Positions 35,561-44,238 of a stretch of 64,000 bases of DNA are shown piece by piece (position 1 is the first letter of the stretch; each line of letters opens with the position of its first letter). Made by a program: the position numbers and the translations under genes. The notes below the pieces were generated by a model that worked only from the letters and a program-made list of their open reading frames with translations, was not told where the DNA came from and made no database searches. The DNA comes from Microbacterium suaedae. Its GTDB lineage: Bacteria > Actinomycetota > Actinomycetes > Actinomycetales > Microbacteriaceae. The DNA lies in the NCBI RefSeq assembly GCF_003254645.1, contig NZ_PNFD01000003.1:1-64000 (forward strand). The letters are read 5' to 3'.

Positions 35561-35646
35561 CTGCACAACGACGCCAATTCCTGGCCTGACCACCCCGACA
35601 CGCCGCACTCGGGACCTCGCTGCACAGAATTGGCGTCGTTGTGCAG
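35561..35646. repeat. Class-2 palindromic element, copy 2
   Basis: Twenty-base-pair perfect arms: CTGCACAACGACGCCAATTC and its complement at 35627-35646, loop 46 nt. Lies upstream of the sterol-carrier gene and downstream of the bisC-like gene, both leftward. Confidence 0.9.
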
Positions 35647-35671
35647 AGCGGCACGCCGACACCGCCGCCGG

Positions 35672-37942
35672 TCAGCGGCCCGCGATGCGGGGCGGATCGA
35701 ACGCCTCGACGGGCGGGAGCTCGCCGTCGAAGCGCTCGACCTCGACCAGGGTCGTCTGGGCGGTGGATCCCTGCGCGAGCTTCGACGTGCCGCGATCAGC
35801 CGTGAGCACGTTCGGGTTCCCATGCCGCTCGATTCCCGTGACCGGATCCGGGTCGAACCAGGCGCCCGTCGGCAGCACGACGACGCCGGGCGCCACCGCA
35901 TCCGTCACCGTCGCGCCCGCGAGACAGGATCCGCGGGCGTTGCGGATCCGCACGATGTCGCCTTCACGGATGCCGCGCGCGGCCGCGTCTGCCGCCGACA
36001 GCCGGCAGGCCTCGCGGCCCCGGATCTTCGCGGCACGGCTGACGGATCCGCCGTCGAGCTGACTGTGCAGCCGCGTCGACGGCTGATGCGAGATGAGGTG
36101 CAGCGGATGCTCCCCGGCGTTCTCCCACTCGCGCGGCGGCATCCACGTCGGATGCCCGCCGCAATCGTCGTAGCCGAAGCCGTCGATCGTCTCGGAGAAG
36201 ATCTCGATCCGGCCGCTCGGCGTGCCCAGCGGCTCGCCCGCGCGAAGCCGAGCGAGCGGATTCCGCGGGGTGATGCGGGGCAGCTCGACGGATCCGCTGT
36301 CCCAGAACTCCTCGAAGGGCGGCAGCTCCAGGCCGATGCCGGCCGCCGACGCGCGCCCGGCGTCGTACATCTCGCGCAGCGCGTCGTCGACCGTGCGGTA
36401 CGGCGCCTCGACGCCGAGCGCGGCCGAGAGCCGCCGGAAGATCTCGGCGTCGTCGAGCGCCTCACCGAGGGGATCCACGGCGCGCTTCATCGCGACGATC
36501 CAGCCGTCGCTCGACGTCGCCGCGATGTCGTCACGTTCGAGAGACGTCGTCGCGGGCAGCACGATGTCGGCATGCTTGGCGGTCGGCGTCCACCACGGCT
36601 CGTGAACGATCACCGTGTCGGGCCGCTGCCACGCCGCGGAGAGACGACCGAGATCCTGGTGATGATGGAACGGGTTTCCGCCCGCCCAGTAGATGAGGTG
36701 GATCTCCGGATAGGTGCGCCGTTCGCCGTCGAAGTCATAGGATCCGCCGGGCTCCTCGAGCGCGTCGACGATGCGGGCGACCGGGATCTCGCGCCCCGCG
36801 AGCGGGTTGGCGCCCTTCGTGAGCGACGGCGGCCGGAAGCGCTGCGACGCGGATCCGATGCCGTCGGTCGAACCGAAGCCGAACGCGAAGCCCTCCCCGG
36901 GCCGGCCGATCCCGCCGAGCATCGCCGCGAGGACGACCGTCATCCAGTACGGCTGTTCGCCGTGCTCTGCCCGCTGCAGCGACCACGTCGTCGTGATGAG
37001 GGTGCGGGTGACGGACATGTCTCGGGCGATCCCCCGGATCCTCTCGGCCGCGATGCCCGTGATGCCCGCGGCCCACTCCGCATCCTTCGCGACGCCGTCA
37101 TCCTCGCCCGTCAGGTAGGACGCGAAGCGGTCGAACCCCGTCGTATAGGCATCGAGGAACGCGCGATCGTGACGATCTTCGACGAGGAGCGTGTGGGCGA
37201 GGCCGATGAGCAGCGCAACATCGGTTCCGGGGCGGATCGGCTGCCACTCCACGCCGTCCGGTGCCTCGTCGCGGATCGGGTTGACGTTGATCCCCCGCAC
37301 CCCCGCGGCGAGCGCCCGCGCGAGCCCCCGCGCACCGCGATGCGCGCCGACTCCTCCCGAGTCGACCTTCATATTGCGGGTCGGCACGCCGCCCAGCATG
37401 AGCCACGTCTCAGTGTGCTCCGCGATGTCCTCCCAAGAGTGCGAGTCGCTCGTGTTGGCGTCGAAGCCGAGCACGCGCGGCAGGATGACCGAGGAGGCGC
37501 CGAAGCTGTAGGTGCCGACGTGGCTCGTGTATCCGCCCGTCGCCGAAAGGAAGCGCGCCAGCTGCGTCTTCGCGTGGTGGAAGCGTCCGGCGCTGGCCCA
37601 GCCGTAGGATCCGCCGAAGATCGCCTCGGATCCGTGCTCCGCACGCACTCGGGTGAGCTCGCGCGCGACGAGATCGATCGCCTCGTCCCACGAGACCTCG
37701 ACGAACTCGTCCCGGCCGCGCGGCGATTCGGCTCGAGATCGGCCCTCGAGCCACCCGCGGCGGACCGCCGGGCGCGCGACGCGATTGGGAGCGTGGACGA
37801 CGTCGGCCACGGATCCGAGCAGATCGACGGGGTCGGGATCCCCTTCGAAGGGAACCGCCTCGACGACGCGACCGCCCTCGACGCGCGCCCGGAAGGCACC
37901 CCAGTGGGCGCTGTGCATGACCGATTCCGTTGCCCCACTCAT
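35672..37942 (-). CDS. Molybdopterin oxidoreductase, biotin-sulfoxide/TMAO reductase type
   Basis: 756 residues from ATG 37942. DMSO-reductase family: the metal-ligand Ser is likely Ser117 in GSYGWAS (112-117). Other cofactor segments are GGVPTRNMKVD, NPIRDEAPDG and WAGGNPFHHHQDL, and a C-terminal MGD-binding barrel has ISHQPSTRLHSQ and LPTGAWFDP. No Tat signal and no iron-sulfur Cys motif, as in cytosolic BisC, which reduces biotin or methionine sulfoxide. It stands alone, without electron-transfer partner or molybdopterin genes nearby. In-frame codons upstream belong to the purD antisense. Confidence 0.88.
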   Translation of the reverse strand: MSGATESVMHSAHWGAFRARVEGGRVVEAVPFEGDPDPVDLLGSVADVVHAPNRVARPAVRRGWLEGRSRAESPRGRDEFVEVSWDEAIDLVARELTRVRAEHGSEAIFGGSYGWASAGRFHHAKTQLARFLSATGGYTSHVGTYSFGASSVILPRVLGFDANTSDSHSWEDIAEHTETWLMLGGVPTRNMKVDSGGVGAHRGARGLARALAAGVRGINVNPIRDEAPDGVEWQPIRPGTDVALLIGLAHTLLVEDRHDRAFLDAYTTGFDRFASYLTGEDDGVAKDAEWAAGITGIAAERIRGIARDMSVTRTLITTTWSLQRAEHGEQPYWMTVVLAAMLGGIGRPGEGFAFGFGSTDGIGSASQRFRPPSLTKGANPLAGREIPVARIVDALEEPGGSYDFDGERRTYPEIHLIYWAGGNPFHHHQDLGRLSAAWQRPDTVIVHEPWWTPTAKHADIVLPATTSLERDDIAATSSDGWIVAMKRAVDPLGEALDDAEIFRRLSAALGVEAPYRTVDDALREMYDAGRASAAGIGLELPPFEEFWDSGSVELPRITPRNPLARLRAGEPLGTPSGRIEIFSETIDGFGYDDCGGHPTWMPPREWENAGEHPLHLISHQPSTRLHSQLDGGSVSRAAKIRGREACRLSAADAAARGIREGDIVRIRNARGSCLAGATVTDAVAPGVVVLPTGAWFDPDPVTGIERHGNPNVLTADRGTSKLAQGSTAQTTLVEVERFDGELPPVEAFDPPRIAGR

Positions 37943-37983
37943 GTCTCCATTGTCCGCCCCACCCCACCCCGCGCTGTCCCTGA

Positions 37984-38067
37984 TGCACAACGACGCCAAT
38001 TCGGGCGTCCGGAGACAGAAAGCGCGGCGTGTCGCACGGTTCCGGCGAAAAATGGCGTCGTCGTGCA
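37984..38067. repeat. Class-2 palindromic element, copy 3
   Basis: Arms TGCACAACGACGCCAATTC and AAAATGGCGTCGTCGTGCA, 19 bp with three differences. Lies in the divergent region between the bisC-like gene and purD, so it cannot be a terminator for either. The right arm supplies a putative -35 for purD. Confidence 0.85.
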
Positions 38068-38080
38068 GCGCGGGTACCCT
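38052..38080 (+). promoter_or_regulatory. purD promoter, leaderless
   Basis: -35-like ATGGCG (38052-38057, within the palindrome arm), 17-bp spacer, -10 TACCCT (38075-38080), then 6 nt and the GTG start at 38087. No Shine-Dalgarno sequence, consistent with a leaderless message. Confidence 0.5.
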
Positions 38081-38086
38081 GGACGC

Positions 38087-39352
38087 GTGAAGATCCTCGT
38101 CCTCGGCTCCGGCGCACGTGAGCACGCCCTCGTCCTCGCCCTCCGCTCCGACAGCGAGCGCCACGAGATTCTCGCGGCTCCCGGAAACGCGGGGATCGGA
38201 CGCCATGCGACACTCGTCGACGTCGACATGCTCGACCCGCGCGCCGTCACCGAGTTCGCCCAGGAGAACGACGTCGACCTCGTCGTGATCGGGCCCGAGG
38301 CACCGCTCGTCGAGGGCGTCGCCGACGCCCTGCGGGAGCGCGGGATCCCCGCCTTCGGACCGGGGAAGCAGGCGGCGCAGCTCGAGGGATCCAAGGCCTT
38401 CGCGAAGCGGATCATGCAGAACGCCGGCGTTCCGACGGGGCGCGCCACGCACGCCCACACGATCGCGGAGACGGTCGCGGCGCTCGACGAGTTCGGCGCT
38501 CCCTACGTCGTCAAGGCCGACGGGCTCGCGGCGGGCAAGGGCGTCATCGTCACCGACGACCGCGACGCCGCCCTCGCACACGCCGAGACCTATCTGCCGA
38601 AGGGTTCCGTCCTCGTCGAGGAGTTCCTCTCGGGCCCCGAGGTCTCGCTCTTCTTCCTCAGCGACGGCGACACCGTGCGTCCGCTGACGCCCGCGCAGGA
38701 CTTCAAGCGCGCCCTCGACGGCGACGAGGGCCCGAACACGGGCGGCATGGGTGCCTACTCGCCCCTCCCCTGGCTCGCCGACCGCTTCGGCAGTGTGCAG
38801 GGCTTCGTCGACGAGGTGACCGAGCAGATCGCGAAGCCCGTCGTCCGCGAGCTCGACCGCGACGGCTCGCCGTTCATTGGCCTGCTGTACGCGGGTCTCA
38901 TCATCACCGAGCAGGGCGTGCGGGTTATCGAGTTCAACGCCCGTTTCGGAGACCCCGAGACGCAGATCGTGCTCCCGCGCCTCACGACGCCCCTCGCGGG
39001 CCTGCTCATGGCGGCGGCGAACGGCACGCTCGAAGACGAACCCGCCCCGAGCTTCCGCGACGACGTCGCCGTGACGGTCGTGCTCGCGAGCGAGGGGTAC
39101 CCTGCGTCGTCGGTCACGGGCCGCGAGATCACCGGCCTCGACGACGCCGAGAGCATCGAGGGCGTGCACGTCACCCACGCCGCGACCGCACACGACGGCG
39201 ACCGCCTCATCGCCACGGGCGGCCGCGTGCTCAACGTCGTGGCGCTCGGATCCACCTTTGCCGAGGCCCGCGAACGCGCCTACGCGGCGATCGACCGCAT
39301 CGGCCTCGAGGGCGGACAGTTCCGCACCGATATCGCGGCCCGCGTGGCGTAG
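38087..39352 (+). CDS. purD: Phosphoribosylamine-glycine ligase
   Basis: 421 residues from GTG 38087 (KILVLGSGAREHAL). Second step of purine synthesis; ATP-grasp fold with KADGLAAGKGVIV, EEFLSGPEVSLFFLSDG, GGMGAYSPLPW and VIEFNARFGDPETQIVLPRL. The reading frame is open far upstream, but those codons are antisense to the bisC-like gene. Leaderless promoter upstream. Confidence 0.96.
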   Translation: MKILVLGSGAREHALVLALRSDSERHEILAAPGNAGIGRHATLVDVDMLDPRAVTEFAQENDVDLVVIGPEAPLVEGVADALRERGIPAFGPGKQAAQLEGSKAFAKRIMQNAGVPTGRATHAHTIAETVAALDEFGAPYVVKADGLAAGKGVIVTDDRDAALAHAETYLPKGSVLVEEFLSGPEVSLFFLSDGDTVRPLTPAQDFKRALDGDEGPNTGGMGAYSPLPWLADRFGSVQGFVDEVTEQIAKPVVRELDRDGSPFIGLLYAGLIITEQGVRVIEFNARFGDPETQIVLPRLTTPLAGLLMAAANGTLEDEPAPSFRDDVAVTVVLASEGYPASSVTGREITGLDDAESIEGVHVTHAATAHDGDRLIATGGRVLNVVALGSTFAEARERAYAAIDRIGLEGGQFRTDIAARVA

Positions 39353-39356
39353 CGGA

Positions 39357-39806
39357 TCAGGGGTTGTACCGGGCGAACGCGAAGCGTGCGGCCGCGATCG
39401 TCAGGGTCACGAGCAGACCGACACTCGCTCCGGCGGCGGCGAGCAGGAACACGATGCCGATGAAGCGCAGCGTCTCCTTCTCGCCGCTCGCCTGCTCCCA
39501 CAACCAGAGGGATGTGAGCACGGCAAGGCCGAACGCCATCGTCGGCAAGAGCACCCACGGGCGCCGGAACAGCCGGAATCGGTGATGCAGGAACCCACCC
39601 ACCCCGACGACGGCCGCCGCCGACACTGCCCAGAAGATCGGCAACGCGAAGACGCCGAGGTAGAGCAGCCCGAACACGACGTCGGGCCACACGATCGTCA
39701 CGACGGGCCCGATCGGGAACGCGACCGCCCACATCGCGAACAGGGCGATCCAGGTGCCCCACGGGCGCAGGCGACGGGGCGTCTCGGTCGGCGTCGGATC
39801 GCTCAT
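39357..39806 (-). CDS. Hypothetical four-helix membrane protein
   Basis: 149 residues with four hydrophobic helices (about 17-38, 42-65, 83-102, 113-138) and a polar N-terminus (SDPTPTETPRRL). No family recognised. Converges on purD with 4 bp between stops. Confidence 0.65.
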   Translation of the reverse strand: MSDPTPTETPRRLRPWGTWIALFAMWAVAFPIGPVVTIVWPDVVFGLLYLGVFALPIFWAVSAAAVVGVGGFLHHRFRLFRRPWVLLPTMAFGLAVLTSLWLWEQASGEKETLRFIGIVFLLAAAGASVGLLVTLTIAAARFAFARYNP

Positions 39807-39859
39807 GTCGCGACGCTATCGAAGGCGCGCTCCGCTCTGTCCACCCCCGACCCGCGCCT

Positions 39860-39868
39860 GTGGATAAG
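39860..39868. promoter_or_regulatory. Isolated DnaA-box-like 9-mer
   Basis: TGTGGATAA is the complement of the classical DnaA box TTATCCACA. Single site upstream of a leaderless promoter (TACCCT at 39873-39878, then ATG 39885). Could influence that promoter or be chance. Confidence 0.3.
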
Positions 39869-39884
39869 TCGGTACCCTGACGCC

Positions 39885-40244
39885 ATGGAGCTCACGGGCG
39901 TCGAGAACTGCGGCAACTCGCCAAAGAACACCCTGCTCGCCGAATGGGAGGGGGCGCTCGCCGTCGGCGACGAGAACGGGGTGCGGGTGGTCCTGACGGC
40001 TGACGTCGTCCTCGAGATCGGCGCGCGCACGCTCAGCGGCATCGAGGAGGTGACCGCCGAGCTCCTTCGGATCCGGGGCGACCTCACCCGCGCCCACCTC
40101 GACATGGCCGTCACGCACGGCAAGGAGGGTGCCGCGGGCGGATCCTGGACCCGCGGATCCGACACGACGCACTTCGCGCACCTTTTCCGCTTCGCGACCG
40201 CCAAGGGCACGGCGCTGAGCTGGATCCGTGTCGTGCACGCGTAG
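39885..40244 (+). CDS. Hypothetical protein, NTF2/SnoaL-like
   Basis: 119 residues. Sequence reads as a small alpha-beta barrel: LAEWEGALAVGDENGVRVVLTADVVLEIGARTLSG followed by strands ending HFAHLFRFATAKGTALSWIRVVHA. This resembles the NTF2-like fold, but no catalytic residues identify a reaction. ATG 39885 is 6 nt after TACCCT, a leaderless start. Lies 24 bp before purC. Confidence 0.6.
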   Translation: MELTGVENCGNSPKNTLLAEWEGALAVGDENGVRVVLTADVVLEIGARTLSGIEEVTAELLRIRGDLTRAHLDMAVTHGKEGAAGGSWTRGSDTTHFAHLFRFATAKGTALSWIRVVHA

Positions 40245-40268
40245 CGGTGCCGTCGCCATAATGGATGG

Positions 40269-41147
40269 ATGAGCGACGCACCCCGCATCCCCGGTTGGAA
40301 CCACGTCTATTCCGGGAAGGTGCGTGATCTGTATCGGCCCGCGGACGGATCCGCCAAGATGCTGGTCGTCGCGAGCGATCGCGTGAGCGCCTTCGATCAC
40401 GTGCTCGAACCGGGGATCCCCGGGAAGGGCGCCCTGCTCACCTCGCTCAGCACGTGGTGGTTCGGTCAGCTCGCGGGCGCCGACGGCGGGGATCCGATTG
40501 CGAACCACCTCACGGGCGAAGGGCCACCTGCCCTGGTCGCCGATCGCGCGATGGTGGTGCGCTCGCTCGACATGCTGCCGATCGAGTGCGTCGTGCGCGG
40601 CTACATCACGGGATCCGGCTGGGCCGAATACCAGGAGAGCGGCACCGTGTGCGGGATCCCCCTCCCCGAGGGTCTCTCGAACGGCGACCGCCTGCCCGAG
40701 CCGATCTACACGCCCGCGTACAAGGCTCCGCTCGGCGAGCACGACGAGAACATCTCGTTCGAGAAGACGGTCGAGCTCGTCGGCGCCGATCGCGCGGCCG
40801 AGCTCCGCGACGCGTCGCTCGCGATCTACTCGCGGGCCGCCAGGGCGGCCGAGGCCAAGGGACTGATCCTCGCCGACACGAAGTTCGAGTTCGGCGTCGA
40901 TGAGGACGGTGTGCTGCGGATCGCCGATGAGGTGCTCACGAGCGACTCGTCGCGGTACTGGGATCGCGCGGCGTGGGAGAACGGATCCGCCCCCGCCGAG
41001 CGCATGGCGAGCTTCGACAAGCAGATCGTGCGCGACTGGCTCGCGGCGAATTGGGACAAGCAGGGCACGCCGCCCCGCCTCCCGGCCGACGTGATCGCCC
41101 GCACCGTCGCCCGCTATGAGCAGCTGCTGACGCGCATGACGGCGTAG
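40269..41147 (+). CDS. purC: Phosphoribosylaminoimidazole-succinocarboxamide synthase
   Basis: 292 residues. Joins CAIR and aspartate with ATP to form SAICAR. Signature segments GKVRDLY, VVASDRVSAFDHVL, ECVVRGYITGSGW and DTKFEFGVDEDG are all present, and ends DVIARTVARYEQLL. Preceded by CATAAT-GGATGG-ATG, again a short-leader start. Confidence 0.97.
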   Translation: MSDAPRIPGWNHVYSGKVRDLYRPADGSAKMLVVASDRVSAFDHVLEPGIPGKGALLTSLSTWWFGQLAGADGGDPIANHLTGEGPPALVADRAMVVRSLDMLPIECVVRGYITGSGWAEYQESGTVCGIPLPEGLSNGDRLPEPIYTPAYKAPLGEHDENISFEKTVELVGADRAAELRDASLAIYSRAARAAEAKGLILADTKFEFGVDEDGVLRIADEVLTSDSSRYWDRAAWENGSAPAERMASFDKQIVRDWLAANWDKQGTPPRLPADVIARTVARYEQLLTRMTA

Positions 41148-41164
41148 CGCCGCCGCCAAGTCCG

Positions 41165-41215
41165 CAAGTCTTCGCCGAGTCCGCCGCGAATTGCAGCGGA
41201 CTCGGCGAAGACTTG
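41165..41215. repeat. Long-stem palindrome between convergent genes, 20-bp arms
   Basis: CAAGTCTTCGCCGAGTCCGC (41165-41184) is exactly complementary to 41196-41215, loop 11 nt. Lies between the stops of purC and the GH3 gene and could act as a bidirectional terminator, though no T-tract follows. Confidence 0.85.
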
Positions 41216-41230
41216 TGGATTCGTGGGGCG

Positions 41231-43498
41231 TCAGGCGCCCGCGGTGAGGATCCGCTCGACGAGCTTCTCGTCGACGCCGAAGCTCACGAGGCGTCCGAGC
41301 GGCATCGCGCCGCCCATCGCCGAGACGCCGTCCTCCGTGAAGAGCATCTGGCCGAACTGCGTCTTCCGGAATTCCTCGCGCGCGATGGGGCCGGCCACGG
41401 GGTGCGCCACGACGTCGCCGATCGAGGAGTCGCGGGTGAGGGGAACGACGAGGTCGTCGCCCTCGAGGTCGACGGTCGCCTCGCCGCGCAGATCCCGGCT
41501 CGACGCGCCGATCTCGACGCGGTAGGCACCCGGCTCGAGGATCCACTCGTCGACGCGCGTCTCCCAGTAGGCGAGGTCGCGGCTGCGCACGGTCAGCGGC
41601 ACGGTCACGGTCTCGCCCGGCTGCACCTCGACGCTCGCGAAGGCCTTGAGCTCGCGCGGCGCGCGCTCGACCGCGGACCCCGGACGCGACACGTATGCCT
41701 GCACGACCTCGCGCCCCGCGACGGATCCGGTGTTCGTCACGTCGACGGTCACGTCGATTCCCCCCTCGGCGTTCGCGACCGCGCGCGGCTCGCCGTAGGA
41801 GAACGTCGTGTAGGACAGTCCGTGCCCGAAGGGGAAGGCAACGTCCATCTTGCGTGCGTCGTACCAGCGATAGCCCACGTAGAGCCCCTCGCCGTACCGC
41901 ACGTGCTGCGCCTCGCCGGGGAACGACGTGAAGGCGGGGGTGTCCTCGAGCCGGTAGGGGAAGGTCTCGGCGAGACGCCCCGAGGGGTTGACGGATCCGA
42001 AGAGCACGTCGGCCGTGCCGGCGCCGCCTGCCTGCCCGAGCAGCCAGGTCTCGAGGATCGCGGGGACCTTGTCGGCGAAGGGCAGCGCGACCACGCCGCC
42101 GTTCGACAGCACGACGATGACGTTCGGATTCGCCTCGGCGACGGCGTCGAGGAGCGCGAGCTGCTCGGCGGGGAGGTCGATGTGATCGCGGTCGAAGCCC
42201 TCCGACTCGTCCTCGTCCGGCAGCCCCAGGAACACGACCGCGACGTCGGCGCCCGATGCGGCAGCGACGGCCTCATCCCGCAGCGACTGCAGCTTCTCAG
42301 GTGCGGGCTTCGGGGCCTTCGCTCCGCTCATGCCGATGCCCTCGGGCGCCGGCGGGAGGACGTATCCCGGAGCGTAGGTGACGTCGCCCGCCACCTCGCG
42401 GATCTTCTCGAGCGCGACATCGACGCGCGTGGGGTGGATGTGGCTCGAACCGCCGCCCTGGAATCGCGGGTTCTCGGCGAACTCGCCGATCACGGCGATC
42501 TTCTGCGAGGGACGCAGCGGCAGCGCGCCGCCGTCGTTCTTCAGCAGCACGATCGAGCGCGCCGCGGCCTCGCGAGCGAGCGCGTGATGGGCGTCGACGT
42601 CGAGCACCCCCTCCACCGCGGCGCGTTCGTTCGCCCGGCGGATGAGATCCAGGACGCGCGCGGCGGAGCGATCGAGCTCGGCCTCGTCGAGCGTGCCGTT
42701 CTGCACGGCCTCGACGAGCTGACGATCGGTGATCCCGCCCGAGGTGGGCATCTCAAGGTCCATTCCCGCGCGGATCCCGTCGATGCGCACGTTCGACGCG
42801 CCCCAGTCACTGACGACGAGACCCTCGAAGCCCCACTCGTCCCGCAGCACCTGCGTGAGGAGGAAGGGATCCTCCGATGCGTAGACGCCGTTGACCCGGT
42901 TGTACGAGCACATCACCGTCCACGGCTGCGTGTCTTCGACGACGCCCTGGAACGCGCGCAGGTAGATCTCGCGCAGCGGGCGCGGGTCGATGTCGCTCGA
43001 CGACCGCATGCGGTCGGTCTCCTGGTTGTTGGCGGCGAAGTGCTTGAGGGAGGTGCCGACGCCGTTCGACTGGATACCGCGCACGATCGCGGATCCCATA
43101 TCGGAGGCGTGGATCGGATCCTCGGAGAAGTACTCGAAGTTGCGCCCGCAGAGCACCGAGCGCTTGATGTTCACTCCGGGGCCGAGCACGACCGCGACGT
43201 CCTCGATCGCGGCCTCGCGCCCGATCGCCTCGCCGACGCGGCGCGCAAGCTCGGGGTCCCACGAGGATCCGAGCCCCACCGCCGGCGGGAAGCAGGTGGC
43301 GGGCACGCTGTCGTTCAGCCCGAGGTGGTCGCTCTCCCCCGCCTGCTTGCGCAGGCCGTGCGGCCCGTCCGTGACCATGATGCTCGGCACGCCGAGGCGC
43401 TCGATGGCCTTCAGACGCCAGAAGTCGAGCCCGCTCGTGAGCGCGGCCTTCTCTTCGAGGGTGAGGTCCGAGATGTCCGGGAACGGTGTGCTGGTCAT
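41231..43498 (-). CDS. Glycoside hydrolase family 3 beta-glucosidase
   Basis: 755 residues. N-terminal barrel with MVTDGPHGLR and LKHFAANNQE, nucleophile Asp in GLVVSDWG (about residue 229), a second sandwich domain with AVIGEFAENPRFQGGGSS, and a C-terminal fibronectin-III-like domain (FPFGHGLSYTTF, GREVVQAYVS). No signal peptide, so cytosolic. Hydrolyses beta-glucosides or xylosides taken up by transporters such as the ceb system nearby. Divergent from a TetR regulator with an 86-bp gap. Confidence 0.92.
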   Translation of the reverse strand: MTSTPFPDISDLTLEEKAALTSGLDFWRLKAIERLGVPSIMVTDGPHGLRKQAGESDHLGLNDSVPATCFPPAVGLGSSWDPELARRVGEAIGREAAIEDVAVVLGPGVNIKRSVLCGRNFEYFSEDPIHASDMGSAIVRGIQSNGVGTSLKHFAANNQETDRMRSSSDIDPRPLREIYLRAFQGVVEDTQPWTVMCSYNRVNGVYASEDPFLLTQVLRDEWGFEGLVVSDWGASNVRIDGIRAGMDLEMPTSGGITDRQLVEAVQNGTLDEAELDRSAARVLDLIRRANERAAVEGVLDVDAHHALAREAAARSIVLLKNDGGALPLRPSQKIAVIGEFAENPRFQGGGSSHIHPTRVDVALEKIREVAGDVTYAPGYVLPPAPEGIGMSGAKAPKPAPEKLQSLRDEAVAAASGADVAVVFLGLPDEDESEGFDRDHIDLPAEQLALLDAVAEANPNVIVVLSNGGVVALPFADKVPAILETWLLGQAGGAGTADVLFGSVNPSGRLAETFPYRLEDTPAFTSFPGEAQHVRYGEGLYVGYRWYDARKMDVAFPFGHGLSYTTFSYGEPRAVANAEGGIDVTVDVTNTGSVAGREVVQAYVSRPGSAVERAPRELKAFASVEVQPGETVTVPLTVRSRDLAYWETRVDEWILEPGAYRVEIGASSRDLRGEATVDLEGDDLVVPLTRDSSIGDVVAHPVAGPIAREEFRKTQFGQMLFTEDGVSAMGGAMPLGRLVSFGVDEKLVERILTAGA

Positions 43499-43538
43499 GA
43501 CTCTCCGTCGGGTCGAGGTGCGAACGTGAAAACCGTAT

Positions 43539-43578
43539 GACGTTTGACTTTGAAAAACAAGTGTCGTTCGGCTTTAAT
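43539..43578. promoter_or_regulatory. Operator and promoter in GH3/tetR divergent region
   Basis: Imperfect palindrome 43539-43565 (GAC--TTG--TTT then AAA--CAA--GTC) overlaps -35 TTGAAA (43550-43555). A 17-bp spacer leads to -10 TTTAAT (43573-43578), 6 nt before the tetR ATG. The regulator probably represses both itself and the GH3 gene. Confidence 0.55.
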
Positions 43579-43584
43579 CGAGGC

Positions 43585-44148
43585 ATGGCACAGCGAGGCG
43601 CGTACGCGAAGGGCATCGCCAAGCGCGAGGAGATCCTGCAGGTCGCGCTCGACGTCATCGCGACGCACGGCTACCGCGGCGCGTCGGTGCGGGAGATCGC
43701 CGACGCGGTCGGGCTCAGCCAAGCCGGATTGCTGCACTACTTCGGCAGCAAGGACGAACTGTTCACCGCCGTGCTGATGAAGCGCGACGAGGTCGACGCC
43801 GTCGGGCAGACGAGCGATCTCCTCGACGATCTCCTCCGCATCGTCGCGCACAACGCCGAGGTTCCCGGCCTCGTCCAGCTGTATGCGCAGCTCTCCGTCG
43901 AGGCCGCGGATCCCGCCCATCCGGCCCGCGCGTACTTCGCGGACCGCTTCGCGCGCCTGCGCGCGGTCTTCGCGAAGGCGCTCGCCGACGGACAACGCGC
44001 CGGATCCGTCCGCGCCGACATCGACGCCGACCGCACGGCGACGATGATCATCGCCCTCGCCGACGGCCTGCAGACCCAGTTCCTCCTGGATCCGCACGTC
44101 GACATGACGGAGCCCCTGCGCGCGTTCTTCGAGGGACTGCGTCCCTGA
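43585..44148 (+). CDS. TetR/AcrR family regulator
   Basis: 187 residues from ATG 43585. HTH about 10-55 (KREEILQVALDVIATHGY, GASVREIADAVGLSQAGLLHYFGSKDELF) and an all-helical ligand domain. An ATG at 43537 would put the operator inside the gene and is rejected. Divergent from GH3, hence probably a glucoside-responsive repressor. Confidence 0.88.
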   Translation: MAQRGAYAKGIAKREEILQVALDVIATHGYRGASVREIADAVGLSQAGLLHYFGSKDELFTAVLMKRDEVDAVGQTSDLLDDLLRIVAHNAEVPGLVQLYAQLSVEAADPAHPARAYFADRFARLRAVFAKALADGQRAGSVRADIDADRTATMIIALADGLQTQFLLDPHVDMTEPLRAFFEGLRP

Positions 44149-44238
44149 GCCGCGTCGCGCCTTCTGAACGCTCGCGGATCCGGACCCCGGTAACGTAGTC
44201 GAGGCCGCATGCGCGGTCCACGGCACGAAGGGATCCGC

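Noticed and set aside
35477..38086. In-frame extension of purD by 870 codons
   Set aside because: Antisense to the bisC-like gene; purD starts at GTG 38087 where the family start motif begins.
44149..44238. Purine or pyrimidine regulatory leader before the uracil permease
   Set aside because: Only about 90 bp, with no recognisable aptamer or attenuator hairpin; an AAGGGA ribosome site is all that is clear.
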